From VXNE01 sp965217825 (GTDB taxonomy: Bacteria > Pseudomonadota > Gammaproteobacteria > Pseudomonadales > Azotimanducaceae), in assembly GCA_965217825.1 (NCBI GenBank), contig OZ244571.1:2232001-2296000 (forward strand): 64,000 nt of DNA, written 5' to 3'. Below, piece after piece: positions 14,202-23,428 of this stretch. The stretch's first letter is position 1. Each line of letters opens with the position of its first letter. The position numbers and the translations under genes are program-made. Below the pieces are notes generated by a model. It had not been told where the DNA came from. It ran no database searches and saw nothing but the letters and a program-made list of their open reading frames with translations.

Positions 14202-16988
14202 TCAAGACGCGCCTGCTCCGCGCAGCCGACCCAACTGCTCTCTCATCGTCGCGAGCTTTGCCGCAAGGTCCTTCACCTTGTCACGCTCCTTGTCCACGAC
14301 CGCGGCCGGCGCCCTCGTGACGAAGTTCTCGTTGCCAAGCTTGCCCCGGGAGCGGGCGAGGTCGCGTTCGAACCGGGCAATCGCCTTCTCCAGGCGTTCG
14401 CATTCCCTGTCGATATCGATCAACCCCGCGAGGGGCACGAGAATCTTGAGTTCGCCGACGAGTTGCACGGCTGCGGGCGGCGCCTCGGCGTCGGCGTCGA
14501 GCCATGTGATGGTCTCGACGCCGGCCATCCGGCGCAACAGGGTCTCGGTCGTGCCCAACCGCTCGCGGTCCGTCGCGTCGCCGGCCTGGAACAGGAGGTC
14601 GACGCCAACGCCGAAAGCGATGCCCATCTCGCCTCGAATGTTGCGGATGGCGATAACGACGGCCTTCAGCCACTCGATCCCGGCGACAGCTTCGGCATCG
14701 TCTTCAAGGTCGTCCGCTTGCGGAAACGCTTCGAGCATGATCGTCTCAAAGGCACGGCCCGATGCGGCGCACGCTTCGCGCCACAGGGTTTCCGTAATGT
14801 AGGGCATGAGCGGATGCGCCGCGCGCAACAACACGTCGAGGGTGGCGAGCAGGGTCTGGCGGGCGGCGCGGGCGGCTTCCGGGTCTTCTTCGCCGCGCCA
14901 CAGCACCGGCTTTGTGAACTCCACGTACCAGTCGCAGTATTCGCGCCAGGCGAACTCGTGTACCGCATTCGCATACAGGTCGAAGCGGTAGTCGCCTATC
15001 GCGCGTTCGACATCTTCGATCAGCCGCCTGGCGCGGGAGCGTATCCAGCGGTCGGCGAGACCGAGCGGTGCCGGTCCCTCGAGGTCGGCGTCCTCCATAT
15101 GCATGAGGACGAACTTTGTCGCGTTCCACAGCTTGTTGCAGAAGTTGCGATAGCCGTCGACGCGGCCCAGATCGAGGTTGACGTCGCGTCCGGTAGGGGA
15201 GGCGAGGGCGCAGCAGGTGAACCGCAGCGCGTCGGTGCCGTAGGCGCGGATGCCGTCGGGGTAGTCGGCCCGGGTCACCGCCTCGATTTCGGCGGCCATC
15301 TGCGGCTGGGTCAGGTCGGTCGTGCGCTTTGTCACCAGGTCTTCGAGCGAGATGCCATCGACGATGTCGAGCGGATCGAGGACATTGCCCTTGGTCTTCG
15401 ACATCTTGGCGCCGTGCGCGTCCCGCACCAGCCCGTGGGTATAGACGGTCCTGAACGGCACGTCGCCGGTGAAGCGCAGCGTCATCATGATCATTCGGGC
15501 GACCCAGAAGAAAATGATGTCGTGCCCCGTGACCAGGACATCGGTGGGGTGGAAGCGGTCGAGTTCGCTTGTCCGCTCTGGCCAGCCCAGGGTGGCAAAG
15601 GTCCATAGCGCCGAACTGAACCAGGTGTCGAGCACGTCGGTATCCCGCTGGAGCGCGTCGCCGTCGGGTACGCTGCCGTTTTCCCGCGCCTCGCGTTCGT
15701 CGCGGCCCACGTACACATTGCCCCGGTCGTCGTACCACGCCGGGATGCGGTGTCCCCACCATAGCTGCCGGCTGATGCACCAGTCCTGCACTTCGCGCAT
15801 CCAGGCGAAGTACATGTTCTCGTACTGTTGGGGCACGAACCGGATGCGTCCGTCCCGCACCGCTTCGATGGCGGGTTCCGCCAACGGCTTCACGTCCACC
15901 CACCACTGATCGGTCAGCCACGGTTCCAGTACGGCGCCGGAGCGGTCGCCGCGGGGCACGGTTAGACTGTGAGGTTCGACGGAGGCGAGCAGGTCAAGGT
16001 TTGTGAGGTCGGCCACGACGGCCTCCCGCGCACGCATGCGGTCCATGCCGCGATATGCGTCAGGCGCGTTGCCGTTGATGCTCGCGTCGGCGTTCAGGAT
16101 GTTGATGCAGGGCAGGCCGTGGCGCTCGCCCACGGCGAAGTCGTTGAAGTCATGGCCTGGGGTGACCTTGACGCAGCCGGTGCCGAACTCCGGGTCGACA
16201 TGCGTGTCGCCGACGATGGGGATCTCGCGTCCGACCAGCGGCAGCCGCGCGCGGGCGCCGATGAGGTCACTGTAGCGCGGGTCGTCCGGATGCACGGCAA
16301 TCCCCGTGTCGCCGAGCATGGTTTCGGGCCGGGTCGTCGCGACGACGACATGGTCCGCTCCCTCCGATGTCCGGACGCCGTCCAGCAAAGGGTAGCGGAT
16401 GTGCCAGAGGTGGCCGCGTTCCTCGACGTTATCCACCTCAAGGTCGGACACCGCCGTCTTGAAGACCGGGTCCCAGTTGACCAGGCGTTCCTTCCTGTAG
16501 ATCAGCCCGTCTTCGTACAGCCGCACGAAGACTTCGTTGACGGCGGCGGTGAAGCCCTCGTCCATGGTGAATCGGTCCCGCGACCAGTCGAGCGACGAGC
16601 CCATGCGGCGGAGTTGCTGCGAGATCTCGCCCCCGGAGCGATTGCGCCACTCCCAAACGCGTTTCAGGAACGGCTCACGCCCGATGGTGGTGCGGCTGGT
16701 CCCCTCGGCTTCGAGCTGGCGCTCGACGATCATATGGGTCGCGATGCTGGCGTGGTCGGTCCCCATCTGCCATAGCGCCTGACGGCCCTTCATGCGCTGA
16801 TAGCGAGTGAGCGCGTCCATGAGGGTGTGCTGGAACGCATGCCCCAGGTGGAGTCGGCCGGTGATGTTCGGCGGCGGAATGGCGATGCAGAAGGGACGCC
16901 CGTCGCCCGCCGGGGCGAAGTATCCGTTGGATTCCCATTCGTCGTAGAGCGCGCGTTCCAGCGACGAAGGCTCGAAGGTGTCTTTCAA
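14202..16988 (-). CDS. valS: Valyl-tRNA synthetase
   Basis: Class I aminoacyl-tRNA synthetase charging tRNA-Val, with an editing domain. I start it at the TTG at 16988, whose bases overlap the holC stop as TTGA, giving 928 residues; earlier frames would overlap holC fully. The HIGH-type signature is HLGH at residues 47-50 in PPNITGRLHLGH, and the KMSKS-type loop is KMSKT near 528-532. The C-terminal 60 residues form the basic coiled coil expected for ValS (IDRECERLEKAIARFERD). The minus-strand order pepA-holC-valS, with 4-base overlaps at both junctions, is conserved in many gammaproteobacteria. Confidence 0.95.
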   Translation of the reverse strand: MKDTFEPSSLERALYDEWESNGYFAPAGDGRPFCIAIPPPNITGRLHLGHAFQHTLMDALTRYQRMKGRQALWQMGTDHASIATHMIVERQLEAEGTSRTTIGREPFLKRVWEWRNRSGGEISQQLRRMGSSLDWSRDRFTMDEGFTAAVNEVFVRLYEDGLIYRKERLVNWDPVFKTAVSDLEVDNVEERGHLWHIRYPLLDGVRTSEGADHVVVATTRPETMLGDTGIAVHPDDPRYSDLIGARARLPLVGREIPIVGDTHVDPEFGTGCVKVTPGHDFNDFAVGERHGLPCINILNADASINGNAPDAYRGMDRMRAREAVVADLTNLDLLASVEPHSLTVPRGDRSGAVLEPWLTDQWWVDVKPLAEPAIEAVRDGRIRFVPQQYENMYFAWMREVQDWCISRQLWWGHRIPAWYDDRGNVYVGRDEREARENGSVPDGDALQRDTDVLDTWFSSALWTFATLGWPERTSELDRFHPTDVLVTGHDIIFFWVARMIMMTLRFTGDVPFRTVYTHGLVRDAHGAKMSKTKGNVLDPLDIVDGISLEDLVTKRTTDLTQPQMAAEIEAVTRADYPDGIRAYGTDALRFTCCALASPTGRDVNLDLGRVDGYRNFCNKLWNATKFVLMHMEDADLEGPAPLGLADRWIRSRARRLIEDVERAIGDYRFDLYANAVHEFAWREYCDWYVEFTKPVLWRGEEDPEAARAARQTLLATLDVLLRAAHPLMPYITETLWREACAASGRAFETIMLEAFPQADDLEDDAEAVAGIEWLKAVVIAIRNIRGEMGIAFGVGVDLLFQAGDATDRERLGTTETLLRRMAGVETITWLDADAEAPPAAVQLVGELKILVPLAGLIDIDRECERLEKAIARFERDLARSRGKLGNENFVTRAPAAVVDKERDKVKDLAAKLATMREQLGRLRGAGAS

Positions 16989-17416
16989 CGCGCCGTTTCC
17001 CAGTCGTCCAGTTCGTGGTGGTGGAGCGGAAAGCCGCGCAGGCGATACTGGCTGTAGCGCGCCCGTCCGGCGGCCACTTCCGGTCCCGGCACCACCTCGC
17101 ACACGCGGCTGAACCGGTCGAAAAATGCCGGCACATCGTCGCCCAGGTTGATCAGCAGTTCGTCCGGGCCGGCCGGCGGTTCCTCGTGGCCGATGCGGAC
17201 GATGGCCGCCTCATCGTCCGCCGAGGTATGCGGCAGGAATCGACCTTCGGGATAGCTCCACATCAGGGCGTCGAGGATGGCGGTCGCCTCGGCCGACGCG
17301 GTTCGCACATGCGCTTGTCCGCCGTCGGCGATCGCCCGGTGCGCGAGACGACAGGCGAAGCGGAACTTCGCGTCGATATCCACGTCGGGCAGGATATAGA
17401 AGTCGATGCGGGTCAC
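16985..17416 (-). CDS. holC: DNA polymerase III chi subunit
   Basis: A 143-residue protein that binds SSB and links it to the clamp loader through the psi subunit. The fold markers RIDFYILPDVD, FACRLAHRAIADG, PHTSADDE and the C-terminal YRLRGFPLHHHELDDW are all present, and the length matches E. coli chi (147). It is coupled on both sides: its ATG overlaps the pepA stop (17413-17416) and its TGA overlaps the TTG start of valS. This tight packing is typical of the pepA-holC-valS group. Confidence 0.92.
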   Translation of the reverse strand: MTRIDFYILPDVDIDAKFRFACRLAHRAIADGGQAHVRTASAEATAILDALMWSYPEGRFLPHTSADDEAAIVRIGHEEPPAGPDELLINLGDDVPAFFDRFSRVCEVVPGPEVAAGRARYSQYRLRGFPLHHHELDDWETAR

Positions 17417-18867
17417 GCCGAGGTTTGGTCCACTTGGTCCAGGAGGTACTGGAACAGGAGCGGCGTGGGCCGCGCCGTGGCGCCTTTCGCTGCGCCGCTG
17501 CGCCAGGCGGTGCCGGCAACGTCAAGGTGCGCCCATTTGAATTTGCCGGCGAAACGCGACAGGAAACAGGCGGCCGTGATGGCTCCGGCGTTGCGGTTTC
17601 CGACATTCGCCATGTCGGCGAAATTGCTTTTGAGCTGGCTCTGGTATTCGCGCCACACGGGCATCGGCCAGGCGCGGTCGCCGCTCGTTTGCCCCGCCGC
17701 CACCAGCGAGTCGCTCAAGTTTTCGTCGTTCGAGAACAGACCGCTCGCGTGGCTGCCGAGGGCGACCACACACGCGCCGGTCAGGGTCGCGACATCGACC
17801 ACGGATTTCGGCTTGAAACGTTCGGCATAGGTCAGCGCATCGCACAGCAGCAGGCGACCCTCGGCGTCCGTGTTCAGGATCTCGACCGTCTGGCCGGACA
17901 TCGTGGTCACGATATCGCCCGGACGGGAAGCCTCGCCACCGGGCATGTTCTCGGCGGCGGCGACAATGGTTACCAGGTTGATCGGCAACTCGGCGGCCAC
18001 CGCGGCGAGGGTGGCACCGGTAACGGTCGCCGCGCCGCACATGTCGAACTTCATCTCGTCCATCGACGCCGACGGTTTGATGCTGATTCCGCCCGTGTCG
18101 AAGGTGACCCCCTTGCCGATCAGGGCGATGGGCGCATCCTCCGGCGCGCCGCCCCGGTACTGCGCGATGACCAGCTTGCCCGGCGTCCTGCTGCCTTGCG
18201 TCACCGACATGAAGGCGGCCATGCCGAGTTCTTCGATACGGTCCTCGTCCAGGACCTCAACAGTGACAGCGTCCCCGTTAGCGAGTTTGCCGATCGCGTC
18301 GGCGAGGTAGGACGGGTTGCAAACGTTCGGCGGCGTGTTGGCGAGATTGCGCGCCAGGCCCATGCCCTCGTCGAGTGCCTGGCCGTGTTTGACCGCCAGC
18401 GCCGTGCTGGTGCGCCTGCCAGATTCCGCGAGCACGCCGACGCGGGAAAGCCGCGTCGCCTTCGCCGGCTTGGAGTAGAAATCGTCGTACCAGTAGAGGG
18501 CGTCCGACAGGGCGGTCAACGCCACGCGCGTCTTCCAGTAGTCGTCGCGTCCGTCGACATCGAGATCGTTCAGGCCCCATACGGCGTTGCGCGCAGCGAG
18601 GTTTCGAAGCGCCTGCGCGGCACTTCGGGCCAGTTTTCGAAAGGCCGCATCATCGATCCCTGGGTCATCGCCGGGGACTACCACCAGGTTCTTGATATTG
18701 GTGGGGATTGGAATCGCGGCGACGCCCTTCGGCTTCTGCGCCAGCGCGTGATCGACAAAGTCGTGCACGTCGAGTGCCTTGGCAATCTCACGTGCGCGCG
18801 CCCGAGTGACCACCAAGCAGTCGGTTCGCATATTGGCCGGATTCCCGGTTCGCGTTGTGTACTTCAT
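17413..18867 (-). CDS. pepA: Leucyl aminopeptidase
   Basis: A 484-residue M17 metallo-aminopeptidase with a dizinc or dimanganese site that removes N-terminal residues from peptides in the cytoplasm; in E. coli it also binds DNA in Xer recombination and carAB control. The catalytic domain has GKGVTFDTGGISIKPS, the signature NTDAEGRL near residue 332 and DVATLTGA. The N-terminal domain is shorter and less conserved. It is first in the pepA-holC-valS operon and divergent from lptF, from which it is separated by 373 bases of repeats. Confidence 0.94.
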   Translation of the reverse strand: MKYTTRTGNPANMRTDCLVVTRARAREIAKALDVHDFVDHALAQKPKGVAAIPIPTNIKNLVVVPGDDPGIDDAAFRKLARSAAQALRNLAARNAVWGLNDLDVDGRDDYWKTRVALTALSDALYWYDDFYSKPAKATRLSRVGVLAESGRRTSTALAVKHGQALDEGMGLARNLANTPPNVCNPSYLADAIGKLANGDAVTVEVLDEDRIEELGMAAFMSVTQGSRTPGKLVIAQYRGGAPEDAPIALIGKGVTFDTGGISIKPSASMDEMKFDMCGAATVTGATLAAVAAELPINLVTIVAAAENMPGGEASRPGDIVTTMSGQTVEILNTDAEGRLLLCDALTYAERFKPKSVVDVATLTGACVVALGSHASGLFSNDENLSDSLVAAGQTSGDRAWPMPVWREYQSQLKSNFADMANVGNRNAGAITAACFLSRFAGKFKWAHLDVAGTAWRSGAAKGATARPTPLLFQYLLDQVDQTSA

Positions 18868-18946
18868 AATCTGTGCTTTGGAACGAGGTTCTCGGTCGAA
18901 GGGACGAGCCCGGGCCGAGGGTCAGCAGTTTAGCCGATGTGTTCCG

Positions 18947-19204
18947 TGGAACAAACGTTCCGGGAAGCGCTAGCGACCCGGGACGCTTGTACCATGGACG
19001 GCGAGTTGGGTCGGGCCGGAGCCTTCAGCCGGGGAGCGCGAGGGGGTACCCCTCGCATATAAACAGAAGCGCGAGGGGGCACCCCTCGCACGAAAGAGCC
19101 GAAGCCGAAGGCGCCGACTGTGGGGCACTTGCATGGAACAAACGTTCCGGGAAGCGCTAGCGACCCGGGGCGCTTGTACCATGGGCGACGAGTTGGGTCG
19201 GGCC
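18947..19204 (+). repeat. 71 bp direct repeat (module A), two copies 187 bp apart
   Basis: The segments 18947-19017 and 19134-19204 match over 71 bases with three differences. Each begins with GGAACAAACGTTCC, a near-palindrome, and ends in GGGTCGGGCC. Together with module B (19101-19126 and 19211-19237) they form a tandem A-B duplication; the first copy holds two palindromic R elements between A and B and the second holds none. The repeats fill most of the 373-base space between the divergent genes pepA and lptF, where their promoters must lie. I see no open frame here that resembles a gene. Confidence 0.9.
19026..19090 (+). repeat. Two palindromic R elements in the pepA-lptF intergenic region
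   Basis: Two copies of the repeat found in hemH, in the same plus-strand orientation. The first is nearly complete, with CAGCCGGGGAGC followed by a hairpin at 19038-19056 whose loop is GTA; the second is partial, with the hairpin at 19071-19089. GAGCC occurs just before the first and just after the second, which could be a short target duplication or part of the unit. Confidence 0.9.
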
Positions 19205-19237
19205 ACGGGCGAAGCCGAAGGCGCCGACTGTGGGGCA
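19101..19237 (+). repeat. Module B repeat, two copies 110 bp apart
   Basis: The 26-base string starting GAAGCCGAAGGCGCCGACTG occurs at 19101-19126 and 19211-19237. The second copy ends four bases before the lptF ATG and supplies its GGGG ribosome-binding-like sequence. A third, slightly changed copy lies at 36390-36410, where it is read on the other strand as the first codons of a small exported protein (MQKPHSRRL). The 19101 copy read the same way gives MQVPHSRRL. Confidence 0.85.
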
Positions 19238-19240
19238 TGT

Positions 19241-20302
19241 ATGGTCGTAGCGTTTCGATACGTCAACAAGGAACTTGCCGCCGTGTTCGCGGTGGTGTTC
19301 TTCGCGTTGCTCGTCATTGCGCTCGGCGGACGTTTTATCGGGTATCTGCAGGACGCCGCCCTGGGACGGTATTCGGCGGACGCCCTGTGGATGCTCGCGG
19401 GTTTGCGCCTGCCGGAATTCGCCCAGCTCACCGCGCCGTTCGCGCTGATACTCGCGGTGTTGATCACCTGCGGGCGCCTGCACGCGGAAGGCGAATTCGC
19501 CGCGCTGACGAGCGGCGGTGCCAGTCCCCTGGGTGTTCTGACGTGGCTTGCCGCGGGGGTGCTGGCCGTTGCGGCGGGAGTCGCCGGCCTGGCGCTCGTC
19601 GTCACGCCGGCAGCGACGCGCGCCGCGTCGGAACTCATTTCGGAACAGAGTTCGACGCTACTCCTTCCTTCCATTCCTCCAGGGCTGTTCCACAGTTTCG
19701 ACGACGGGCGCCGGGTGACATATGCGGAAGATGTCGACCCCGAAGGGGGTCGCCTCCTCGGTGTGTTCATGAGCGATCATTTCGGGCAGGACTTCGCGAC
19801 AATGTGGGCGGAAGCAGGCAGCCAATACGTGGATGCCGAGACGGGCAGCAGGTTCATGCTGCTCGAGCGCGGCACACGCTACGAGGGGACTGCGGGTGAT
19901 GCCGCCTTCGGTATCGTCGAGTTCGAGCGCCTGAGCCGGCGCATCGAACCGAGTACCGGGGACGCATCGCCAGCACAGGCGGGGGCGTTGCCTTCGAGGC
20001 GGCTGGACCCGGCGAACGTAGCGCACGTGGCCGAACTGCAATGGCGCTTGAGCTTGCCGCTCCTGACCGTGGTGGGAGCGTTTGCCGCATTCGGCCTGGC
20101 GCGGGTCCGGCAGCGCGCCGGACGTTTCGCGCGGATTGTGCCGGGCACGGTGCTCTTCGCCGCCTATTTCCTCGCTTGTGCCGCCGCGCGCGGCGCGGTC
20201 GCGGATGGGACGCTCCCCGCGGCGGCAGGGGTCTGGCCGGTGCATGGGGCGATGATCCTGTTGGCCCTCTATACCATTCGGCGGAGCGCGCGGCCCTTAT
20301 GA
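19241..20302 (+). CDS. lptF: LPS export permease LptF
   Basis: A 353-residue inner-membrane permease of the LptB2FG ABC exporter, which pulls lipopolysaccharide from the inner membrane towards LptC and LptA. It has three N-terminal membrane helices (residues about 12-30, 48-75, 95-120), a periplasmic beta-jellyroll domain and three C-terminal helices. The family pattern FRYVNKELAAVFAVVF opens it. I start at ATG 19241; an in-frame ATG at 19133 would add 36 residues encoded by repeat modules and is unlikely. The stop overlaps the lptG start (ATGA). Confidence 0.9.
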   Translation: MVVAFRYVNKELAAVFAVVFFALLVIALGGRFIGYLQDAALGRYSADALWMLAGLRLPEFAQLTAPFALILAVLITCGRLHAEGEFAALTSGGASPLGVLTWLAAGVLAVAAGVAGLALVVTPAATRAASELISEQSSTLLLPSIPPGLFHSFDDGRRVTYAEDVDPEGGRLLGVFMSDHFGQDFATMWAEAGSQYVDAETGSRFMLLERGTRYEGTAGDAAFGIVEFERLSRRIEPSTGDASPAQAGALPSRRLDPANVAHVAELQWRLSLPLLTVVGAFAAFGLARVRQRAGRFARIVPGTVLFAAYFLACAAARGAVADGTLPAAAGVWPVHGAMILLALYTIRRSARPL

Positions 20303-21369
20303 CCCTCGGGGTGATGGACCGCCACATCGGTCGAGCCGCCATGTCCTCCATGCTGGTGGTGCTGGTTTGCTTCTATGCCCTGACGACATTGTTCGCGATG
20401 GTGGAGGAACTCGGGAGGGAACAGCAGGCCTATGGCGCGGGCGAAGCGCTGCGCTACGTCCTGTATACCTCGCCTCGGCGCATATACGAACTGGCGCCCT
20501 TCGTGATCTTTCTCGGCGCGCTGATTGGGCTGGGCACGCTGGCCGGAAACTCCGAAATCACGGTGTTGCGGGCCGCCGGCACGTCGTTGTGGCGTATCTT
20601 CGGCGCGCTGGCGATACCGGTGGTCGGCGCGTCCCTGGCTGCCGCGGCCCTCGGAGAGTATGCGGCGCCGCGTCTGGACGCCGCGGGCGAGGCAATGCGT
20701 TCCCGCGCGCTTCAGGACTCGGCGACGATCCGGCTGGAGGGATACTGGCACCGGCAGGGCAGCGTGTATACGCGCGTCGATGCGCTTGGCGCCGACGGCG
20801 AGTTGATCGGTGTGAGTCAGTTCGATCTGCGCGGCGAACAACTGCGCGCCGCAAGCCGCGCGGAGTCCGCCGTATTCGACGAACGGGAGGGTTTCTGGCG
20901 GCTCGTGAATGTGCGCTCGACGCGTATCGAGGCGGATGGCACCACGGTCGACGCCGAGGATGAAACACCGTGGCACAGCGATGTCGATCCGCGCCTCCTG
21001 GCCGCGCGCGCCCTGGTCGATCCACGCAAGCTGTCCATCGCCGACCTCCGAATCCAGATCCGCCGGTTGGACCAGGAGCGATTGAGTGCCGACACCTATC
21101 GCATCGCGTTCTGGGGCAAGGCGCTGCAACCCCTGGCGACCCTCGGCCTGACTCTGCTGGCGGTCGGCCTGGTGGTGGGACCCTTGCGCGAAGTCGGCAT
21201 GGGCGCGCGCCTCTCGGTGGGGGTTGCCGCCGGTTTGCTCTTCAAGTACCTGCAGGATCTGCTTGCGCCGGCGAGCGTGGTATTCGATATTGCCCCCTGG
21301 TTCGCGGTCCTGGCATCTATCGCTGTGTGCTGGGCCGCGGGTTGGGTACTGATCAAACGGGCGGGGTAG
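20299..21369 (+). CDS. lptG: LPS export permease LptG
   Basis: The partner permease of LptF, 356 residues, with the same 3 + 3 helix plan and a periplasmic domain. Family features include VMDRHIGR at the N-terminus, EELGR after helix 1, a YTSPRRIYELAPFVIFLGALIGLG segment shortened here only slightly from the usual form, and the C-terminal LLFKYLQDLLAPASVVF, where F/Y-K is typical. ATG 20299 overlaps the lptF stop; ATG 20314 (MDRHIG) is an alternative. The LptB ATPase and the other Lpt proteins are not in this window. Confidence 0.9.
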   Translation: MTLGVMDRHIGRAAMSSMLVVLVCFYALTTLFAMVEELGREQQAYGAGEALRYVLYTSPRRIYELAPFVIFLGALIGLGTLAGNSEITVLRAAGTSLWRIFGALAIPVVGASLAAAALGEYAAPRLDAAGEAMRSRALQDSATIRLEGYWHRQGSVYTRVDALGADGELIGVSQFDLRGEQLRAASRAESAVFDEREGFWRLVNVRSTRIEADGTTVDAEDETPWHSDVDPRLLAARALVDPRKLSIADLRIQIRRLDQERLSADTYRIAFWGKALQPLATLGLTLLAVGLVVGPLREVGMGARLSVGVAAGLLFKYLQDLLAPASVVFDIAPWFAVLASIAVCWAAGWVLIKRAG

Positions 21370-21446
21370 AGGAACCTTTGCCTACGCATTTGGTCTATGT
21401 GCTGTGTTTCGAATGGCTTGCCCCCTAGGGGGAAACGGGAGGAACG

Positions 21447-22433
21447 ATGGCGGCGGCCGATATCATCGGCGATGTTTCGGAGGTTCGGGAGCGATTCGAT
21501 CTCGTGCGGGCCGAAGTAGGCAAGGTGCTGGTGGGGCAGGACCAACTCGTGACGCGGCTCTTGCTGGCGCTGCTCGCGGACGGCCATGCGCTGCTCGAAG
21601 GCGTTCCCGGTCTTGCCAAGACCCTCGCCGTGGGCACCCTCGCCGACGCGGTCGACTGCGACTTTTCTCGCATTCAGTTCACGCCGGACATGCTCCCCGG
21701 CGATGTCACCGGCACACAGATATTCAATCCGAAAGACGGCACATTCTCCGTGAAGAAGGGTCCGGTGTTCGGCAACCTGATCCTGGCGGATGAAATTAAT
21801 CGCGCGCCGGCCAAGGTGCAGGCGGCGCTCCTCGAGGCCATGCAGGAGAGGCAGGTGACGCTGGGCGAGCGGACGTTTCCCCTGGACGCTCCCTTCCTGG
21901 TCCTGGCAACGCAGAACCCCATAGAACAGGAAGGCACCTACCCGTTGCCGGAGGCGCAACTCGACCGTTTCATGATGAAGCTCGTGATCCGCTATCCGAG
22001 CGGCGACGACGAGGTGCGCATCATTGACCGGATGGCGGGGTCGGGAAACGCGCCGAGGGCGTCGCGTGTCATGGCGAGCGGGGATATCCTGGCCGCGCGG
22101 GAAGTGACGCGGCAGATCTTCGTCGACGACAAGGTCAAGCGCTACGCGGTAGACCTGGTCGCCGCGACCCGGGATCCCGCGGCCGCTGGCATGTCCGAGT
22201 TGGCGGGCCTGATCGAGTATGGCGCTTCGGTGCGCGGCTCGCTCAACCTGGTCCGCCTGGCGAAGGCGAACGCGCTCCTCGCGGGTCGCAGCTATACCAG
22301 CCCGCACGACGTCAAGAGCGTTGCACCGGACGTGTTGCGCCATCGGGTCGTGGTGACATACGAGGCGGAAGCGGAGGGGCGCAGCTCCGACGATCTGATC
22401 GATGTGATTCTCGCCAATGTCGAAGTGCCCTAG
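21447..22433 (+). CDS. MoxR family AAA+ ATPase
   Basis: A 328-residue AAA+ chaperone-like ATPase. Walker A is GVPGLAKT at residues 52-59, Walker B is ILADEINRAP, sensor 1 is ATQNP, and the MoxR-type IEQEGTYPLPEAQLDRF follows. MoxR proteins assist maturation of VWA-domain partners, several of which are encoded just downstream. A GGAGG sequence precedes the ATG, and a 12-base palindrome CCCCCTAGGGGG lies at 21421-21432 in the 77-base gap after lptG. It opens a seven-gene set with overlaps or short gaps to 31499. Confidence 0.93.
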   Translation: MAAADIIGDVSEVRERFDLVRAEVGKVLVGQDQLVTRLLLALLADGHALLEGVPGLAKTLAVGTLADAVDCDFSRIQFTPDMLPGDVTGTQIFNPKDGTFSVKKGPVFGNLILADEINRAPAKVQAALLEAMQERQVTLGERTFPLDAPFLVLATQNPIEQEGTYPLPEAQLDRFMMKLVIRYPSGDDEVRIIDRMAGSGNAPRASRVMASGDILAAREVTRQIFVDDKVKRYAVDLVAATRDPAAAGMSELAGLIEYGASVRGSLNLVRLAKANALLAGRSYTSPHDVKSVAPDVLRHRVVVTYEAEAEGRSSDDLIDVILANVEVP

Positions 22434-22447
22434 GGCCGAGTTTCTGC

Positions 22448-23428
22448 ATGCTGCCGGCGGAGATCGTCAATCAGGTCAGGCGGATCCAGTTGCGAACCGG
22501 GCGCCAGGTCGCGGACGTCCTGGCGGGCGCCTATGTCTCGGTGTTCAAGGGTCGCGGCGTCGAATTCGACGAAGTGCGGCCATACGTTCCGGGCGACGAT
22601 GTAAGGACCATCGACTGGAACGTCACGGCGCGCATGGGCGCGCCCTACGTGAAGCGCTATGTCGAGGAACGCCAGCTCACCGTTCTGCTGATCGTCGATA
22701 TGAGCGCGTCTCTCGACTTCGGCTCCGCAGAACGATCGAAACGCGAGGCGGCCGTGGAGCTTTCGGCGCTACTCGCGTTCTCGGCCATCTACAACGACGA
22801 CAAGGTGGGCCTGCTCCTGTTCCACGGCGAGGTGGACCAGTTCATTCCTCCGCGCAAGGGTCAAAAGCACGCGTTGCGGGTCGTGCGCGAAGTCCTCGCG
22901 CGAGGTCAGGAGACATCGGCGGTCGGTCCCCGCGACCGGGCGTTGGCCGCGCTCCCCAGCGCGCTGGCGAATAGTTTCGCGCAATTGCGCGAGCGGTCGC
23001 GGGGCGCCCGTCGCCGCTCGACCAACATCGCGCATGCGTTGGAGTTCTGTCGGCGCGTACTGCCGCGACGGGCGGTGCTGTTCCTGATATCGGATTTTCT
23101 GGACGACGGCTATCTCGATGCGCTGCGGGGCGCGAATCGCAAACACGACGTGGTGGCGGTGCGCGTAACTGATCGCCGCGAGTCGGAGTTTCAAGGCGCG
23201 GGGCTGGTGACGCTGGAAGATGCGGAGACCGGCGAGCGGCGCCTGGTCGACACCAGCTCTCCCGCCTTGCGGGCAGCGCTCGCAGAGGACGCGGACACGC
23301 GCGCCGAAGCGTTGCATCGACGCTTAAGGGGGTCGGGCATCGATGTCGTCAGTATCGACGCGACGGGTTCCGTGGTCGAGCCGTTGCTGGCTTTCTTTCG
23401 CATGCGCGAAAAGAGGATTCGACGTTGA
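22448..23428 (+). CDS. DUF58 domain protein
   Basis: A 326-residue protein of the DUF58 family, a VWA-related fold that always travels with MoxR ATPases. The signature FDEVRPYVPGDDVRTIDWNVTA (residues about 38-60) and the MIDAS-like VDMSASLDFG are present, as is LFLISDFLDDGY later. No membrane segment is seen, so it is probably cytosolic and acts as a MoxR client or adaptor. Its TGA overlaps the TTG start of the next gene (TTGA), so translation is coupled. Confidence 0.9.
   Translation: MLPAEIVNQVRRIQLRTGRQVADVLAGAYVSVFKGRGVEFDEVRPYVPGDDVRTIDWNVTARMGAPYVKRYVEERQLTVLLIVDMSASLDFGSAERSKREAAVELSALLAFSAIYNDDKVGLLLFHGEVDQFIPPRKGQKHALRVVREVLARGQETSAVGPRDRALAALPSALANSFAQLRERSRGARRRSTNIAHALEFCRRVLPRRAVLFLISDFLDDGYLDALRGANRKHDVVAVRVTDRRESEFQGAGLVTLEDAETGERRLVDTSSPALRAALAEDADTRAEALHRRLRGSGIDVVSIDATGSVVEPLLAFFRMREKRIRR

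Noticed and set aside
19133..19240. Longer lptF starting at 19133
   Set aside because: The extra 36 residues are encoded by repeat modules A and B and match no LptF; the ATG at 19241 opens with family sequence.
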